Source: Durusdinium trenchii (Eukaryota; Sar; Dinophyceae; Suessiales; Symbiodiniaceae). From it: a DNA stretch of 64,000 bases. The notes beneath the pieces are model-generated. The model did not search any database. It was not told where the DNA came from and saw only the letters and a program-made list of their open reading frames with translations. The position numbers and the translations under genes were made by a program. Where the stretch lies: assembly GCA_963970005.1 (NCBI GenBank), contig CAXAMN010022884.1:912669-976668 (forward strand). Direction: 5' to 3'. Below, one piece after another: positions 21,625 to 31,870 of this stretch. Position 1 is the stretch's first letter, and each line of letters starts with the position of its first letter.

Positions 21625-22838
21625 ATGACGGCCGAGGATCGAAAAGAGCCTTCTCAGTTGTACAAGCAATTCAGGGCCGCTCATGTTTTTGCGCAAGCCG
21701 TTTCCAGCCATTCGGGAGGAGCCGAAGCTCCGATTTCAGGCCTAAAGATCCCGAAGTGCCAGCTCTCCGATATGCCGGACACGCTGGTTCACATGACCGA
21801 GTATCGCCACGTTCGCTCGATTCAGCAGTATGGCCTCCTTACTGGAGGCGGCAACACTGCCGGTAATAAGCAACGTAACATGAACCACTTCCTGCCGATC
21901 GACGGACTTTTGGTCTCCTATGAACACATTCGACCAACGGCCAATGTGGCACTCGTCCTGTCTAAGACAATGCTGGAAAAGCATCCAGAGCTCATGGAAG
22001 ACTTCAGCCTGAGCAAGAATGGATACTTTTTGACCAAGGCCGTTATTCCGGCCGGTCTTTTCAGCCTTGCATGGGATATCCGAAACAATTGCTGTTTGTC
22101 AACTAAGCTGTGGGATGTCCCAGACTCCACTCCAGCCATGTCAGTCCCCGATGAGCCGTACTTGCGTTTCTATTCACAGCTCTATTGCGAGGTACTGAGG
22201 CTGGTAGGCAAGGGCCACGATAAGTTCAAGATTGAGACAAGGAGGCTTGCATTTAAGAATATTAAGATTCGCGAGGTCGAGGCATGGCGCAATGAGGCCG
22301 AGGAGAAACTTGATCGCCATCAGCTCCACGGCGTGTCCAAGATCCACACTGAGACATGGCTGAATTTTCTCTCCCTCGACGACGACTGGAAGGATGAAGC
22401 CACCAACATGCGTCGTCTCAAGAAACGCTCATTGTCGGAAACGACTGAGGAAGAGGGAGATGACCTGATTGATGTCAATGATGACGACGACATGGAGGTC
22501 GATGCCGACATTCCGGCAGACGACGATGATGATGTTCAGGTCATATGTACATTAGATGAAGCCATGGTGGACGACCTCGCAGAAGCACGCCAGAAAGGAA
22601 CCTGGGTCAAGAAAGGCACTGTGAAAAAGGAAGAGTCCGATATGCCGGACGATCCTTCAGCCGCAGCCTCATCATCGTCAGCAGTCAAGAAAGAAGAAGT
22701 ATCAAGTACAAGGGTTTGGTCCTCCCGGGCAAGGTCACGCACTCCAACTCGCACTGTCCTTAAGAAGGCTGACCATACACCGGGGATGACCCGCACGCCA
22801 TCTGGAGGCCGCAGAGTTTCGTTTTCCGATATTCCGGA
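21625..22838 (+). CDS. KptA/Tpt1-like (RNA 2'-phosphotransferase-like) domain exon
   Basis: The N-terminal 200 residues resemble the KptA/Tpt1 fold, an ADP-ribosyltransferase-type fold that removes 2'-phosphates from RNA during tRNA splicing. VHMTEYRHVRSIQQYGLLTG fits the conserved R-H...I...G-L segment, RNMNHFLPIDG fits the family's R-x-x-H-F strand, and NGYFLTKAVIPAGLF follows. The canonical HGT triad is not obvious, so activity is uncertain. Next come an acidic Asp-rich run (near 22480-22540) and a Ser/Lys/Arg-rich linker. Five AYATNC hairpins lie in the gene up to 23119, four of them in this exon. The frame changes at the hairpin at 22824-22839: beyond it the protein-like frame is the one used by 22840-23340. 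The ATG at 21625 may not be the true start. Confidence 0.5.
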
Positions 22839-22839
22839 A

Positions 22840-23340
22840 ACGAAGTTCAGCAAAGCCCAAGAAGCGTGCAACCTCCCGGGCGCGGGAGGTCATCAGCGAC
22901 GCAAGGAAGGCACAGAGTACTCCAACGAAGTACTTCCACCGTCCAGAGAAGATGACCTGCCTTACCTGCTCCAGCCCTGACGTACTTTTCTCCTGCAGAG
23001 CATGTAGTCACGGAACACGCCTAGACTGCCATCATGATGTCAGCAACCATTGCTCATGCAATGACTCATGCAATAGCATTTATCTCTGTTCAACAGTCCC
23101 AGATGCCGATATTCCGGCACCGCTGGGTGAGCACGAGCGCGAAGAGGTCACAGCAGAAATCGATTTCACGATTCCCTTCGCAGCCGAATCCGAGGGTTGG
23201 CACCCGGACGGCCGATATGCCGGTCAATTGCACCGTTTGCAAGAAATCAAAGACCTTGTTCTCGGTGGCGGCTCAACAGGTTACGCAGCGATGGATCGCA
23301 TTGTGCTCGAAGGAGCTAGCAAGTACCATTACCACAAGGT
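22840..23340 (+). CDS. Cys/His-rich segment of the KptA-like gene
   Basis: In the second frame the sequence reads basic (KPKKRATSRAREVISDARKA) and then MTCLTCSSPDVLFSCRACSH, followed by about five more Cys/His residues, a plausible zinc-binding module. Acidic sequence follows up to KYHYHK near 23337, where AAG-GT offers a donor. It overlaps the end of the previous frame, so either a small frame-restoring intron, a real frameshift or an assembly error lies near 22830. It contains hairpins at 23104 and 23210, which are read in different codon phases. Confidence 0.45.
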
Positions 23341-25112
23341 CCGCCTTACATATCGTAGATATATGTTTGGATATGTAAGGTTGTATGTGTGGATATGTAA
23401 GGTTGTATGTGATGGTAAATGGGTTAACTGTCCATAAGTATTCGGCCAGACTTACGCTAGATACAGTGTATATACAAAATTTATAAGTCATTTATAAGTC
23501 AGTTATAAGTCGGAATAGTACGGAAGCGAAAACCTAGTTATTCTACTTAGGCGCGCACTTAGCCTACTTACAAAAACCTAATTTTTCAAATATATGGTTT
23601 TCTTAAAAATGTCATGAAAAAGTTGAATTGTTTAAGGTTTTTGTGTGTGGATTTGATTGAAACGCTGGAATCAGCAGTCTACAGCGTAATGTCAACATTA
23701 CAGCCCCTTGATATGAAATTGCTGAGGGTTAGTTGAGTGGGCAAAGTTTCATAAGATATTCCATTCTGTAGTTAGCTTTTTGTGGGCTGTTGCTAACATA
23801 TAAGAAATTCTATAGACGTGAACATCATTACGCACACACATACAGATACAGACAGAGAGCCCTATATGAACAGGGTGAAAAGCGTTTGTTGGGCGGTGTA
23901 CCCGCTGCAGGCGAATTCGATCTATAGATGGCTGTGAGAGACCGCAGTTGTGGTTAGGTGGCGCTGTGTCCGCTGTAAGTATAGGTTAGGGGGGCGGTGT
24001 GTCCGCTGTAGGTTTGTAACATTCGGCCGGGTTTGAATGGAAAAAAGATAGGGGAGGAAAGGAAAGAAGGGCACCCTTTCGCGTGCATCTGCGAAACACG
24101 TGGGCGTGTGTTGAGAAAAAGGAATGGGAGGAAGTGCAATCTCCGAGATTGTTGAAAGGAGAGCCTGCCCGTAGCGATGGCCTGACATCGTCTGACTTCC
24201 TTCTGACTTCGTTCTGACATCGTGTGTCGTCAGGGTGTCGTCGGGCCTGNNNNNNNNNNGTGTGTCGTCAGGGTGTCGTCGGGCCTGACTTCGTTCTGAC
24301 ATCGTGTGTGTCGTCAGGGTGTCGTCGGGCCTGACTTCGTTCTGACATCGTGTGTAGTCAGGGTGAGGTCAAGTGTCGTCAGATGTAGTTGTCAGATATC
24401 TGGCCACGTTGAGCGTTCACCAAAGGAAAAAGGAGCTCCCCTTGTTTCTTGACTGCCTCGGTTTCTGTAGGAAAGCTCTCTCTAGGCCAATGGTATTGCT
24501 GGTGTGGTAGAGGAAATCGTTTTTGGAGAGCAAACCGCATAAAATAGCCTTTGGTTGAAGAAGCTGCAGTGCCTGAAGTCACGGAACTGAGGGCGCATTT
24601 GGCAAAGCCAAGAGTCCCACTTGTTCACACCTGCTCTGAGCGAGTCATGGACGCTACCTCCGTGGTGGCGATGGGACGATGATGCGCTCACTACCTTGCT
24701 GTGAAAAAGAATTACCACGCTGACCCACACACCGCTTTGTTTTGTCGCTGTTGCGTTTAATGATGTGGGGTTGGCGGTGTGTCCGCTTTAGGTGGCGGTG
24801 TCACCGCTGTAGGAACTGACACGTTCAATAGGCTGCCTCGCCCCTCTTTGGTCTACAAACAGGGATGGTTTTAGAAGAGCGCTCACACAATGAAAAAACA
24901 ATGCTTTCCAAAAAAATTCTTAAAACATAACACTTTACAACTTCAAAAAAACAGGTTTTGGTAAAAAAGAAAAAAATAAAAAAAACAAGCTCTTGTCAAA
25001 CGCCTGCGCTCTACTTAGCCTACTTATAAGTATGGTTGTAAGTTGGTATAAGTAGTAAGGTCATAAGTCAGTATAAGTAAGTTTGTAAGTAATTTGTAAG
25101 TAACTGTTCTGG
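23341..25112. other. Probable intron with tandem repeats
   Basis: A 22-bp duplication (GGATATGTAAGGTTGTATGTG) lies at about 23370-23412. Poly-A/T-rich parts and five AGCGG-type hairpins follow. A tandem repeat of about 46 bp (CGTCAGGGTGTCGTCGGGCC) spans roughly 24190-24370. The ends carry many TAAGTA/TACTTA words. GGCCAGA near 23445 and its inverse near 25108, with TAAGTA on both flanks, suggest another inserted element. Splice sites consistent with the exon frames could not be fixed. Confidence 0.45.
24250..24259. other. Assembly gap (10 N)
   Basis: Ten undetermined bases lie inside the 46-bp tandem repeat, so the repeat number here is not reliable. Confidence 0.99.
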
Positions 25113-25505
25113 CCTAAGTAACATGGACCTTGTGGTACACGAACCATCCAACCTACAGAAGCCGCACCATTCCCTCGATCGCTCAACACTGGGATGAACA
25201 GTCTGATGTGGCACCATATCCAATCATTCGGCCAAGCTGCTTTTACGACTCCAACCGCCGATATACCGGCGAGGAGATGCGACACATTGTCGAGTTAAGC
25301 CGTTCGTACATGCAGGGATATCGCGCAAAACAGGGAGACTTTGATCTCGATGAGGCAAGACTTCTCCGATCGACTGAACACGTCAGCGTCTTGCTCCTCA
25401 ACTTTGGCGATATCAATCGTACGCCTCATTTCAACGGCCGGCAGCCACTATCCAGAGAGCTCGCCGAGACGGACCAATACGCCGTTCTTCCGCACTATCT
25501 TAAAG
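25113..25505 (+). CDS. Exon of the large gene, EEP-like region, part 1
   Basis: About 130 residues of clear protein-like sequence: PIIRPSCFYDSNRRYTGEEM, then MRHIVELSRSYMQGYR and HVSVLLLNFGDINRTPHF. It carries one hairpin (25256-25271) read as RRYTG. The protein-like frame changes near 25505, with no obvious splice pair, so a one-base indel or a very short intron is possible. An acceptor near 25118 (CCTAAG) is likely. See the next entry for the domain reading. Confidence 0.5.
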
Positions 25506-26050
25506 GAATACGGCCCATCTCACAATCCTTCTCGAGGCCAACGGAATCGAGCGACGCAGAGAGCTTTTTAACCAATATCAATGCCTATGTGTCATGGCCG
25601 TGGCGGATGGCGAATCACCTGCAATTGCAGCAGTTTGTTCCACAGATATCCTTGGTTCTTCAAGATTGGAACTCATCCGCCGAATCGAGCTCGAAGGCGA
25701 ACGCCTAGCCTGGGTAGCCCATGCCGCGACATTCCGCGTGATCTGGGGAAAGGTCGATGAATCAACAGATGGAGGCATCACCGATGACCGTGGAGTAAGA
25801 AAGAGCCTCCGAGTTGCCCTTGAAGAAGGTGCTGATCCAGCAGATAACATGGAGGTGATCGTCTGCCCTGACAGTTTAGCTGTAGCACAAGCATCCACCA
25901 CTTACATTGAAGCCGAACCAGTGGACGCAGAGGCATTGTTCCACGAGTGCCCGACATTCCGGACCGGGAGTCTGAATGACTGCAAGCGCGTGCACATGCC
26001 AGAACTTCGAGTTTGCGCTTTTCACATCAATGCCCATGCCTTTCAGCAAG
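25506..26050 (+). CDS. Exon of the large gene, EEP-like region, part 2
   Basis: In the second frame it reads LTILLEANGIERRRELFNQY, then LAWVAHAATFRVIWGKVDE, and ends VCAFHINAHAFQQ. An acidic residue in L-L-E-A-N, a later H-x-N, and D-x-N in the next exon (VDVIACDANQF) fit the order of motifs in the endonuclease/exonuclease/phosphatase superfamily. This is a moderate inference, since no full active site can be verified. The exon ends CAG CAA G at a GT donor (26051). The next exon is 8 kb away at 34028 and continues in phase. It includes two hairpins (25725, 25951). Confidence 0.5.
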
Positions 26051-26461
26051 GTACAGAAATAATCTGTTTTTTTATAACATGTTATCGATGTTAAATGATT
26101 TAAGAAACAAGTTATAAATGTATGTGAACTAGTTATAACAAGTTGTAAGTAGTGTTTAAGTAGGGTTTAAACAATTATAACTTGTTAAATTAAGTAGATG
26201 TTTTAGTAAAAATTGTCAACTTTTAGCTAACCATGTTAAGTCAATGTTAATTTTTAACTTGAGTTAGGCAGAGTTAGTAAAAATCAAATAACATATAAGT
26301 ATTGAAAAATCATCTTCCACATTGTAAGTTTTTTGTTTTAGAAAATCAAAAAAGTTCTATTCTAATGTGAACTTTTCAATAAACCACCATAAGAATAATC
26401 AGCCAGCATGGCATTCAATTTTGTAAAAACATCAAGTGCAGTTACTTTGCCCAAGGGTGAA

Positions 26462-26984
26462 CATGAAGGTTGACATCCAAACAACCATAACCATTAGCTG
26501 CAATGATTGCAAAGCAATCCCAGTGCCTGCCAATTTGATTCAAGAGCATGGTGGCCGCCAATGGTTGAAGCTGAGACCTACACGCCAGCAACTCAACCAA
26601 ATCCTTTATGGCAAGGTTGGCAAGAATGCTTCTTTTTCCAACCACACAGGCTTCCAAGACTTCATTACCAAGAGGAACCAACTGTGGGCCAGAGGAGCTG
26701 GTGAAGACCAGCCACAAGAGACTGTCTATGAAGAAAGTGACCAGAGCACCCAGAGGACAAAGGCCAAGAAAAGAAGACTTGATGACCCAGAGGTTCTCCA
26801 AGTACCTCTGGGTGAAGCTACCATTGAGTGCTTGATGCAGGGGCAGAGGCCAACCAAATCAGATGTGGTGATGCCATTGGAAGAGAGCCAGCTGGTGCCA
26901 ATGTTTGAGCTCTTGCAAGAGCACCAAGATACTTTGAAGACAAGGAAGCCTTACCAGAAGAAGGCATCAGTCACCAAAGACTAG
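26462..26984 (+). CDS. Unknown 174-residue protein inside the giant intron
   Basis: An ATG at 26462 opens MKVDIQTTITISCNDCKAIP. A CxxC pair is near residue 13. LKLRPTRQQLNQILYG follows, then a basic segment KAKKRRLDD that could be a nuclear signal, and a Lys-rich end (RKPYQKKASVTKD, stop at 26984). It is intact and lies just inside the left end of the element, in the same direction as the transposase-like remains. An accessory or DNA-binding protein of the transposon, or the transposase N-terminus, is plausible. No family is recognised. Confidence 0.45.
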
Positions 26985-27189
26985 CTGCCACAGAGGTAGC
27001 AAATCACCAGAGGCAATGGGTAAAAAAATGAATTGCAGATACTGTCAGATGCTGTGTGCCAATTTGTGGCATTCCACCATTGCTTGGCAGCCTGATGGCA
27101 TTGCATCATTATGAAACCAACTTTGAAGCATTTGAATTTGGCTGCTTGTAACCCAGAATCACAAACAATAGCACCAGGTATCCATCACC

Positions 27190-28195
27190 ATGCATTGGCT
27201 CCAGCAAAGTTGCATTGGCTCAACACGCTTGCTCACCGCCATGAGTGTGGTTGACCCAGGCCGTGTGAAAGCCATAAACAATCTATTGGCATCCAAATTG
27301 CCAGTGAACCAAATGGTGGACCAGGTTGTCCACACTCTCAAGAAGCAAGGTTTGGCCTACCACTCTGTGGTCACACCAAGCCAAGTTTTGTGCCACCCCC
27401 ACCAAATGCTTTCATGTTGGACATGTGGGACAAAGGCCAGAAGATGATGGCCATTGGTATGAAAAGGCAATTCCTTCCTTGGAGAATCCATGGCCATAGA
27501 GATCTCACCAGACCCTGCCAAGAGGTCTGAGCAGCTGATGGCCAATGAGAACCTCATCAAGGAGGCCAATGGTGCTATGGCACCCATGACAGGTTCTGAG
27601 CGTTCTTTGATTGCCATGACAGCTATAAGGTTTATACTTTTTTGTCAGCCTTCAGGATCACAAAGAATTAGCTGGCATTCCATGCTTCCATTGCTTCCAT
27701 TTGTTCATGTCCATGCTGAGGTTTCCTCAGCTTGTCCACCAGCCACACCACAGCTTTTCTGAGGGCCATCAACCATGGTTGCCTGCCAGATGAGCAGCCT
27801 CCCATGGAAGTGCGCAAAGATGATCCACGCTGGGACCTCATCCAGAATGGGTGGTCATGGCTCATTTTGAGCCATTTGGTGGAAGGCCAATGGCCCATGC
27901 TATGAACTCTGCCAACTCCATCTCCAAGGCACCAAATGAATTAGAGCTTGCTGCCCAGCTTGGCCACCTGTTCAGCCTCAATGTACCACTTCATGAAGCC
28001 AAGGAGAAAGTCCAAGCTGCCAATACTTGCCAGCCTGAAGTTTTGACCTACCTCAGTCATTTTGTGAACACATTTTCAGGTGGGCCAAAATTTCCCATGT
28101 TGGATTTCCTACAAAAGTTCAGTGGCCTGGATGCAACCAAACGCTTCACAAATACCATTTGTTTGCTCTATACCACCAACCATGAATGTTGGTGA
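27190..28195 (+). pseudogene. Transposon ORF, N-terminal block (broken)
   Basis: Three frames carry protein-like pieces in order: VDPGRVKAINNLLASKLPVN; IEISPDPAKRSEQLMANENL with MAPMTGSER; and, in another frame, DDPRWDLIQNGWSWLILSHL followed by ELELAAQLGHLFSLNVPLHE and FPMLDFLQKFSGLDATKRF. I recognise this succession (EIS...N..L....N...AP..G.ER, then DD....I..GWSW) as the region that precedes the catalytic core in dinoflagellate transposase-like proteins. Frame changes may be introns or decay. Homology was judged by eye. Confidence 0.45.
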
Positions 28196-28265
28196 TGCTT
28201 TTTGAACCCAAAGTGATAACCAACGGTATTGGAGAAGAAGACGTGCAAGTTTCACTGACATTGTC

Positions 28266-28480
28266 CGCTTTTTTATAACAGGTTATGTTAGTTATGAGAG
28301 TTAGCTAACATGGTCATAACATAGTTGCAACATAGCTGTAATATGGTGTTACATATATGAGATTAACTTTTAGTAAAAGTTAATTAACTAAGATAGCAAG
28401 GCTAACACTAACACTGCTAACTCTGCTAACTGTTAGCATTGTTAGCATTGCTGCAATGATGTTACTAACTCACAAAAATA
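28266..28480. repeat. Internal copy of the element end, GTTAGC-rich
   Basis: CTTTTTTATAACAGGTTATG at about 28269 resembles the terminal repeat of the surrounding element (TTTTTTTATAACATGTTATC). It is followed by CTAACA/TGTTAGC words over 200 bp. It directly follows the broken N-terminal block and may mark an internal intron or a nested relative. Confidence 0.5.
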
Positions 28481-28844
28481 GGATGAAAACATGTTTTGAT
28501 AAATGAAAACTGACCACAAAAATTTTGCAGTGCACACTTGTTCATGCATATACAAAAGAACTAGACATCAACCTGTATGCAAACTGTAAACAACATATGT
28601 TGTCAAAATTAACACAACATATTGAAGTGTGTTGCTAATAAACACATGGTCACAGGTGCTTCTTGTATATTGCCATGTTTTGGCCATTGCAACGTTAACC
28701 ATATTGGAGCAATTTCTTGAATGGTTTGTGGCAACATGGCAAGCTGTGTGCAACAAACATACCAACCCAACATGACAACTTTAAATTGCCAGTTTAGAAA
28801 TATATACAATAATGTCATTTTTGACAATATGTACCTTTTTAGCA

Positions 28845-30245
28845 GAAGGCATCCAGCCTACAAGCAAAGGCCTCAAACCAAATAGCAAAGGCCTCCAACC
28901 TGCAAGCAATGGAATCCAACCTACAAGCAAAGGCCTCCAGCCTAATAGCAAAGGCCTCCAACCTAATAGAAAAAGGCCTTTTAACCTACAAGCAAAGGCC
29001 TCAAACCTAATAGCAGTTTCCTCCAACCGACAAGCAAAGGCCTCCAACCTACAAGGAAAGGCCTCCAACCTGCAAGCAAAGGCCTCCAACCTACAAGCAA
29101 AGGCCTCCAACCTACAAGCAAAGGCCTCCAACCAAACCTACAAGCAAAGGCCTCCAACCTAATAGGTCCAACCCACAAGCAATGGTCTCCAACCTGCAAC
29201 AAAAAGGCCTCCAACCTAATAGAAGCGGCCTCCAACCTACAAGCAAAACCCTCCAACCTACAAGTAAAGGCCCCCCAACCTAATAGCAAAGGCCTCCAAC
29301 CTACAAGCAAAGGCCTCCAACCTAATAGCAAAGGTCTCCAACCTACAAGCAAAGGCCTCCAACCTACAAGCGAAGGCCTCAAACCTAATAGCAAAGGCCT
29401 CCAACCTAATAGCAACGGCCTCCAACCTACAAGCAATGGCTTCCAACCTACAGCAAAGGCCTCCAACCTACAAGCAAAGGCCTCCAACCTAATAGCAAAG
29501 GCCACCAACCTACAAGCAGTGGCACCCAATCTACATGCAAAACCCTCCAACCTAAAAGCAAAGGCCTCCAACCGACAAGCAAAGGCCTCCAACCTACAAG
29601 CAAAGGCCTCCAACCTACAAGCAAAAGGCCTCCAACCTAATGGCAGTGGCCTCCAACCTACAAGCAAAGGCCTCCAACCTACAAGCAAAGGCCCCACACC
29701 CAATAGCAAAGGCCTCCAACCTACAAGCAAAGGCCTCAAACCAAATAGCAAAGGCTACAAGCAAAGGCCTCCAGCCTAATAGCAAAGGCCTCCAACCTAA
29801 TAGCAAAAGGCCTTTTAACCTACAAGCAAAGGCCTCAAACCTAACAGCAGTTTCCTCCAACCGACAAGCAAAGGCCTCCAACCTACAAGGAAAGGCCTCC
29901 AACCTACAAGCAAAGGCATCCAACCTACAAGCAAAGGCCTCCAACCTACAAGCAAAGGCCTCAAACCTGATAGAAAAGGCCTCCAACCTACAAGCAAAGG
30001 CCTCCAACCTACAAGCAAAGGCCTCCAACCTAATAGCAAAGGCCACCAACCAGAAGCAATGACACCCAATCTACACGCAAAGCCCTCCAACCTACAACCA
30101 AAGGCCTCCAACCTACAAGCAAAGGCATCAAACCTGATAGCAACGGCCTCCAACCTACAAGCAAAAGGATTTCAACCTAATGGCAGTGGCCTCCAACCCA
30201 CAAGCAAAGGCCTCCAACCTACAAGCAAAGGCCTCTAACCTACAA
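28845..30245 (+). repeat. 21-bp minisatellite, about 65 units
   Basis: The unit is AAGGCCTCCAACCTACAAGC plus one A, or the variant with AATAGC. The period is 21 bp, so all six frames stay open; one plus frame reads KASNLQA repeated and a minus frame EAFACRL repeated. Long ORFs here are by-products. A block of about 400 bp (28.86-29.16) is nearly repeated at 29.73-30.05, so higher-order duplication has occurred. Confidence 0.95.
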
Positions 30246-30272
30246 CCAAGCACCTCAAAATCACCAAAAATA

Positions 30273-30461
30273 GTTAAGTTCAGAACTCTGAACTTAGTTA
30301 TCAAAATTTGGAAGTTAAGTTCAGAATTCTGAACTTAACTCTTAAATTTTTGAAGTTAAGTTCAGAATTCTGAACTTAACTTTTAAATTTTGGAAGTTAA
30401 GTTCAGAATTCTGAACTTAACTCTTAAATTTTTGAAGTTAAGTTCAGATTCTGAACTTAAA
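30273..30461. repeat. Five tandem perfect or near-perfect palindromes, 41-bp period
   Basis: A 26-bp perfect palindrome (GTTAAGTTCAGAA followed by its exact inverse) stands at 30314-30339, 30355-30380 and 30396-30421. Slightly imperfect copies are at 30273 and 30437. They are separated by 15-bp TCTTAAATTTTTGAA-type spacers. Confidence 0.95.
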
Positions 30462-30568
30462 CTTTTGAAATTTTGTATTTGTGTTCATACTTTTTTACAA
30501 CTCTCAAAAATTGAAAATTCTTTGAAATCTACCAATATTGATGTAATACCAAATGCTTCATTTATGAA

Positions 30569-30787
30569 ATGCCAAAATTGGCTAATAATGAGCTGACTAC
30601 AACTGAATCTATAGCCAATGATGCACAAGATGGCTTGGTCATTTTTGATGGCTCACAGTATGGCTTTGTGAATTGCTATAATTCACAAGGTGGTTTTGCG
30701 AATTATGACTCCCAAGATGGTTTTATGAACTTTTTGGTTTCAGAAGATGGTTTGGTACAATTTTTGATTCACGAGATCGTTTTGTGA
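30569..30787 (+). repeat. Degenerate repeat of about 27-36 bp encoding SQDGFxN
   Basis: About five units of CAAGATGGTTTTRTGAA spaced by 27-36 bp keep a 72-codon frame open (QDGLVIFDGSQYGFVN, then SQDGFMNF). It lies between two other arrays, so I treat it as repeat sequence. Confidence 0.6.
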
Positions 30788-30789
30788 AT

Positions 30790-31460
30790 TTTGAGGATCC
30801 CTTCTTCCACTTCCCTTCCTCCAGCTACCTTCTTCCAGTTCCCTTCCTCCAATTCCCTTTTTCCAGTCCCTTCCCACAGCTCCCTTCTTCCACTTCCCTT
30901 CCCCCAGTTCCTTTCCCACAGTTCCCTTCCTCCAGTTCCCTTCCCACAGTTCCCTTCCTCCACTTCCCGTTGCCTTCCCACACTTCCCTTCCTCCTTTCC
31001 CACAGTTCCCTTCCTCCAATTCCCTTCCCCCAGTTCCCTTCCCACAGTTCCCTTCCTCCAGTTCCCTTCCCACAGTTCCCTTCGTCCAATCTCCTTCCCA
31101 CAGTTCCCTTCCTCCAATTCCCTTCTCCCAGTTCCAGTTCCCTTCCTCCAGTTCCCTTCCCACAGTTCCCTTCCTCCAATTCCCTTCCTCCAGTTTTTTT
31201 GATCACAGTTCCCTTCCTCCAGTTCCCTCCCCACAATTCCCTTCCTCCAGTTCCCTTCCCACAGTTCCCTTCCTCCAATTCCCTTCCCCCAGTTCCTTTC
31301 CTCCAGTTCTCCTTCCCCCAGTTCCCTTCCCACAGTCCCCTTCCCCCAATTCCCTTCATCCAATCCCCTTCGTCCAGTTCCCTTCCCACAGTTCCCTTCC
31401 CACAGTTCCCTTCCTCCACTTCTCCTTCCTCCAGTTACTTTCCTCCAGTTCTCTTCCCAC
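30790..31460 (+). repeat. Polypyrimidine minisatellite, 14-bp units
   Basis: Alternating CCCTTCCTCCAGTT and CCCTTCCCACAGTT units, about 45 in total, with few purines on the plus strand. All frames are open in long stretches in both directions, which explains the overlapping ORFs of more than 200 codons. Confidence 0.95.
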
Positions 31461-31547
31461 GGTTTGTTTGCGCACTTGTTTTTGCTTGTAAGTGTGCTTA
31501 GAGCCTTCTCCCTCCTCCAATCTCTCTTCCTCTTCTTCTTCCTCCTT

Positions 31548-31749
31548 CTTTCAAATACTACTACTACTACTACTGCTTCCTCCTTCTTTCAAATACTACT
31601 ACTGCTGCTGCTACTACTACTACTACTAACAAGACTAATACTAAATACTAAAACGAATACTAATACTAATACTGATACTAGTAGTAGTAGTAGTAGTAGT
31701 AGTAGTACTACTACTACCACTACCACTACCACTACCACTACCACTACCA

Positions 31750-31788
<39 letters not shown>

Positions 31789-31823
31789 GTACTAGTACTA
31801 CTACTACTACTGCCCTAGTATAG

Positions 31824-31867
<44 letters not shown>

Positions 31868-31870
31868 GCC
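31548..31870. repeat. Trinucleotide array (ACT)n, (AGT)n and (ACC/ACT)n
   Basis: Runs of CTA/ACT alternate with an inverted GTA run near 31680-31708, so the array can fold back on itself. Confidence 0.98.

Larger units (their letters stand above)
17277..24808 (+). repeat. Hairpin repeat family AGCGG-TGTNN-CCGCT
   Basis: Eleven copies in the same orientation: 17277, 20065, 20109, 20663, 20691, 21310, 23892, 23960 (degenerate), 23993, 24773 and 24794, each about 15 bp. The stem is AGCGG/CCGCT, or GGCGG/CCGCT with a G-T pair at the base. Loops are TGTGT, TGTAC, TGTCC, TGTCA and AGTTC. Copies lie mainly in intergenic or intronic sequence; 20109 and 20691 may be in exons. I saw none outside this 7.5-kb zone. 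Confidence 0.85.

Noticed and set aside
28981..30153. Long frames of up to 256 codons (EAFACRL or KASNLQA repeats) on both strands
   Set aside because: They are produced by a 21-bp tandem repeat that has no stop in several frames; both strands are open and the translation has no other features.
28845..30245. CRISPR-like regular repeats
   Set aside because: The units abut directly with no unique spacers, and the genome context is eukaryotic.
30740..31501. Overlapping frames above 200 codons, Pro/Ser-rich on plus and Gly/Glu-rich on minus
   Set aside because: By-products of a 14-bp polypyrimidine array; open in several frames at once.
31464..31823. Thr-rich frame of 119 codons
   Set aside because: Translation of a trinucleotide microsatellite.
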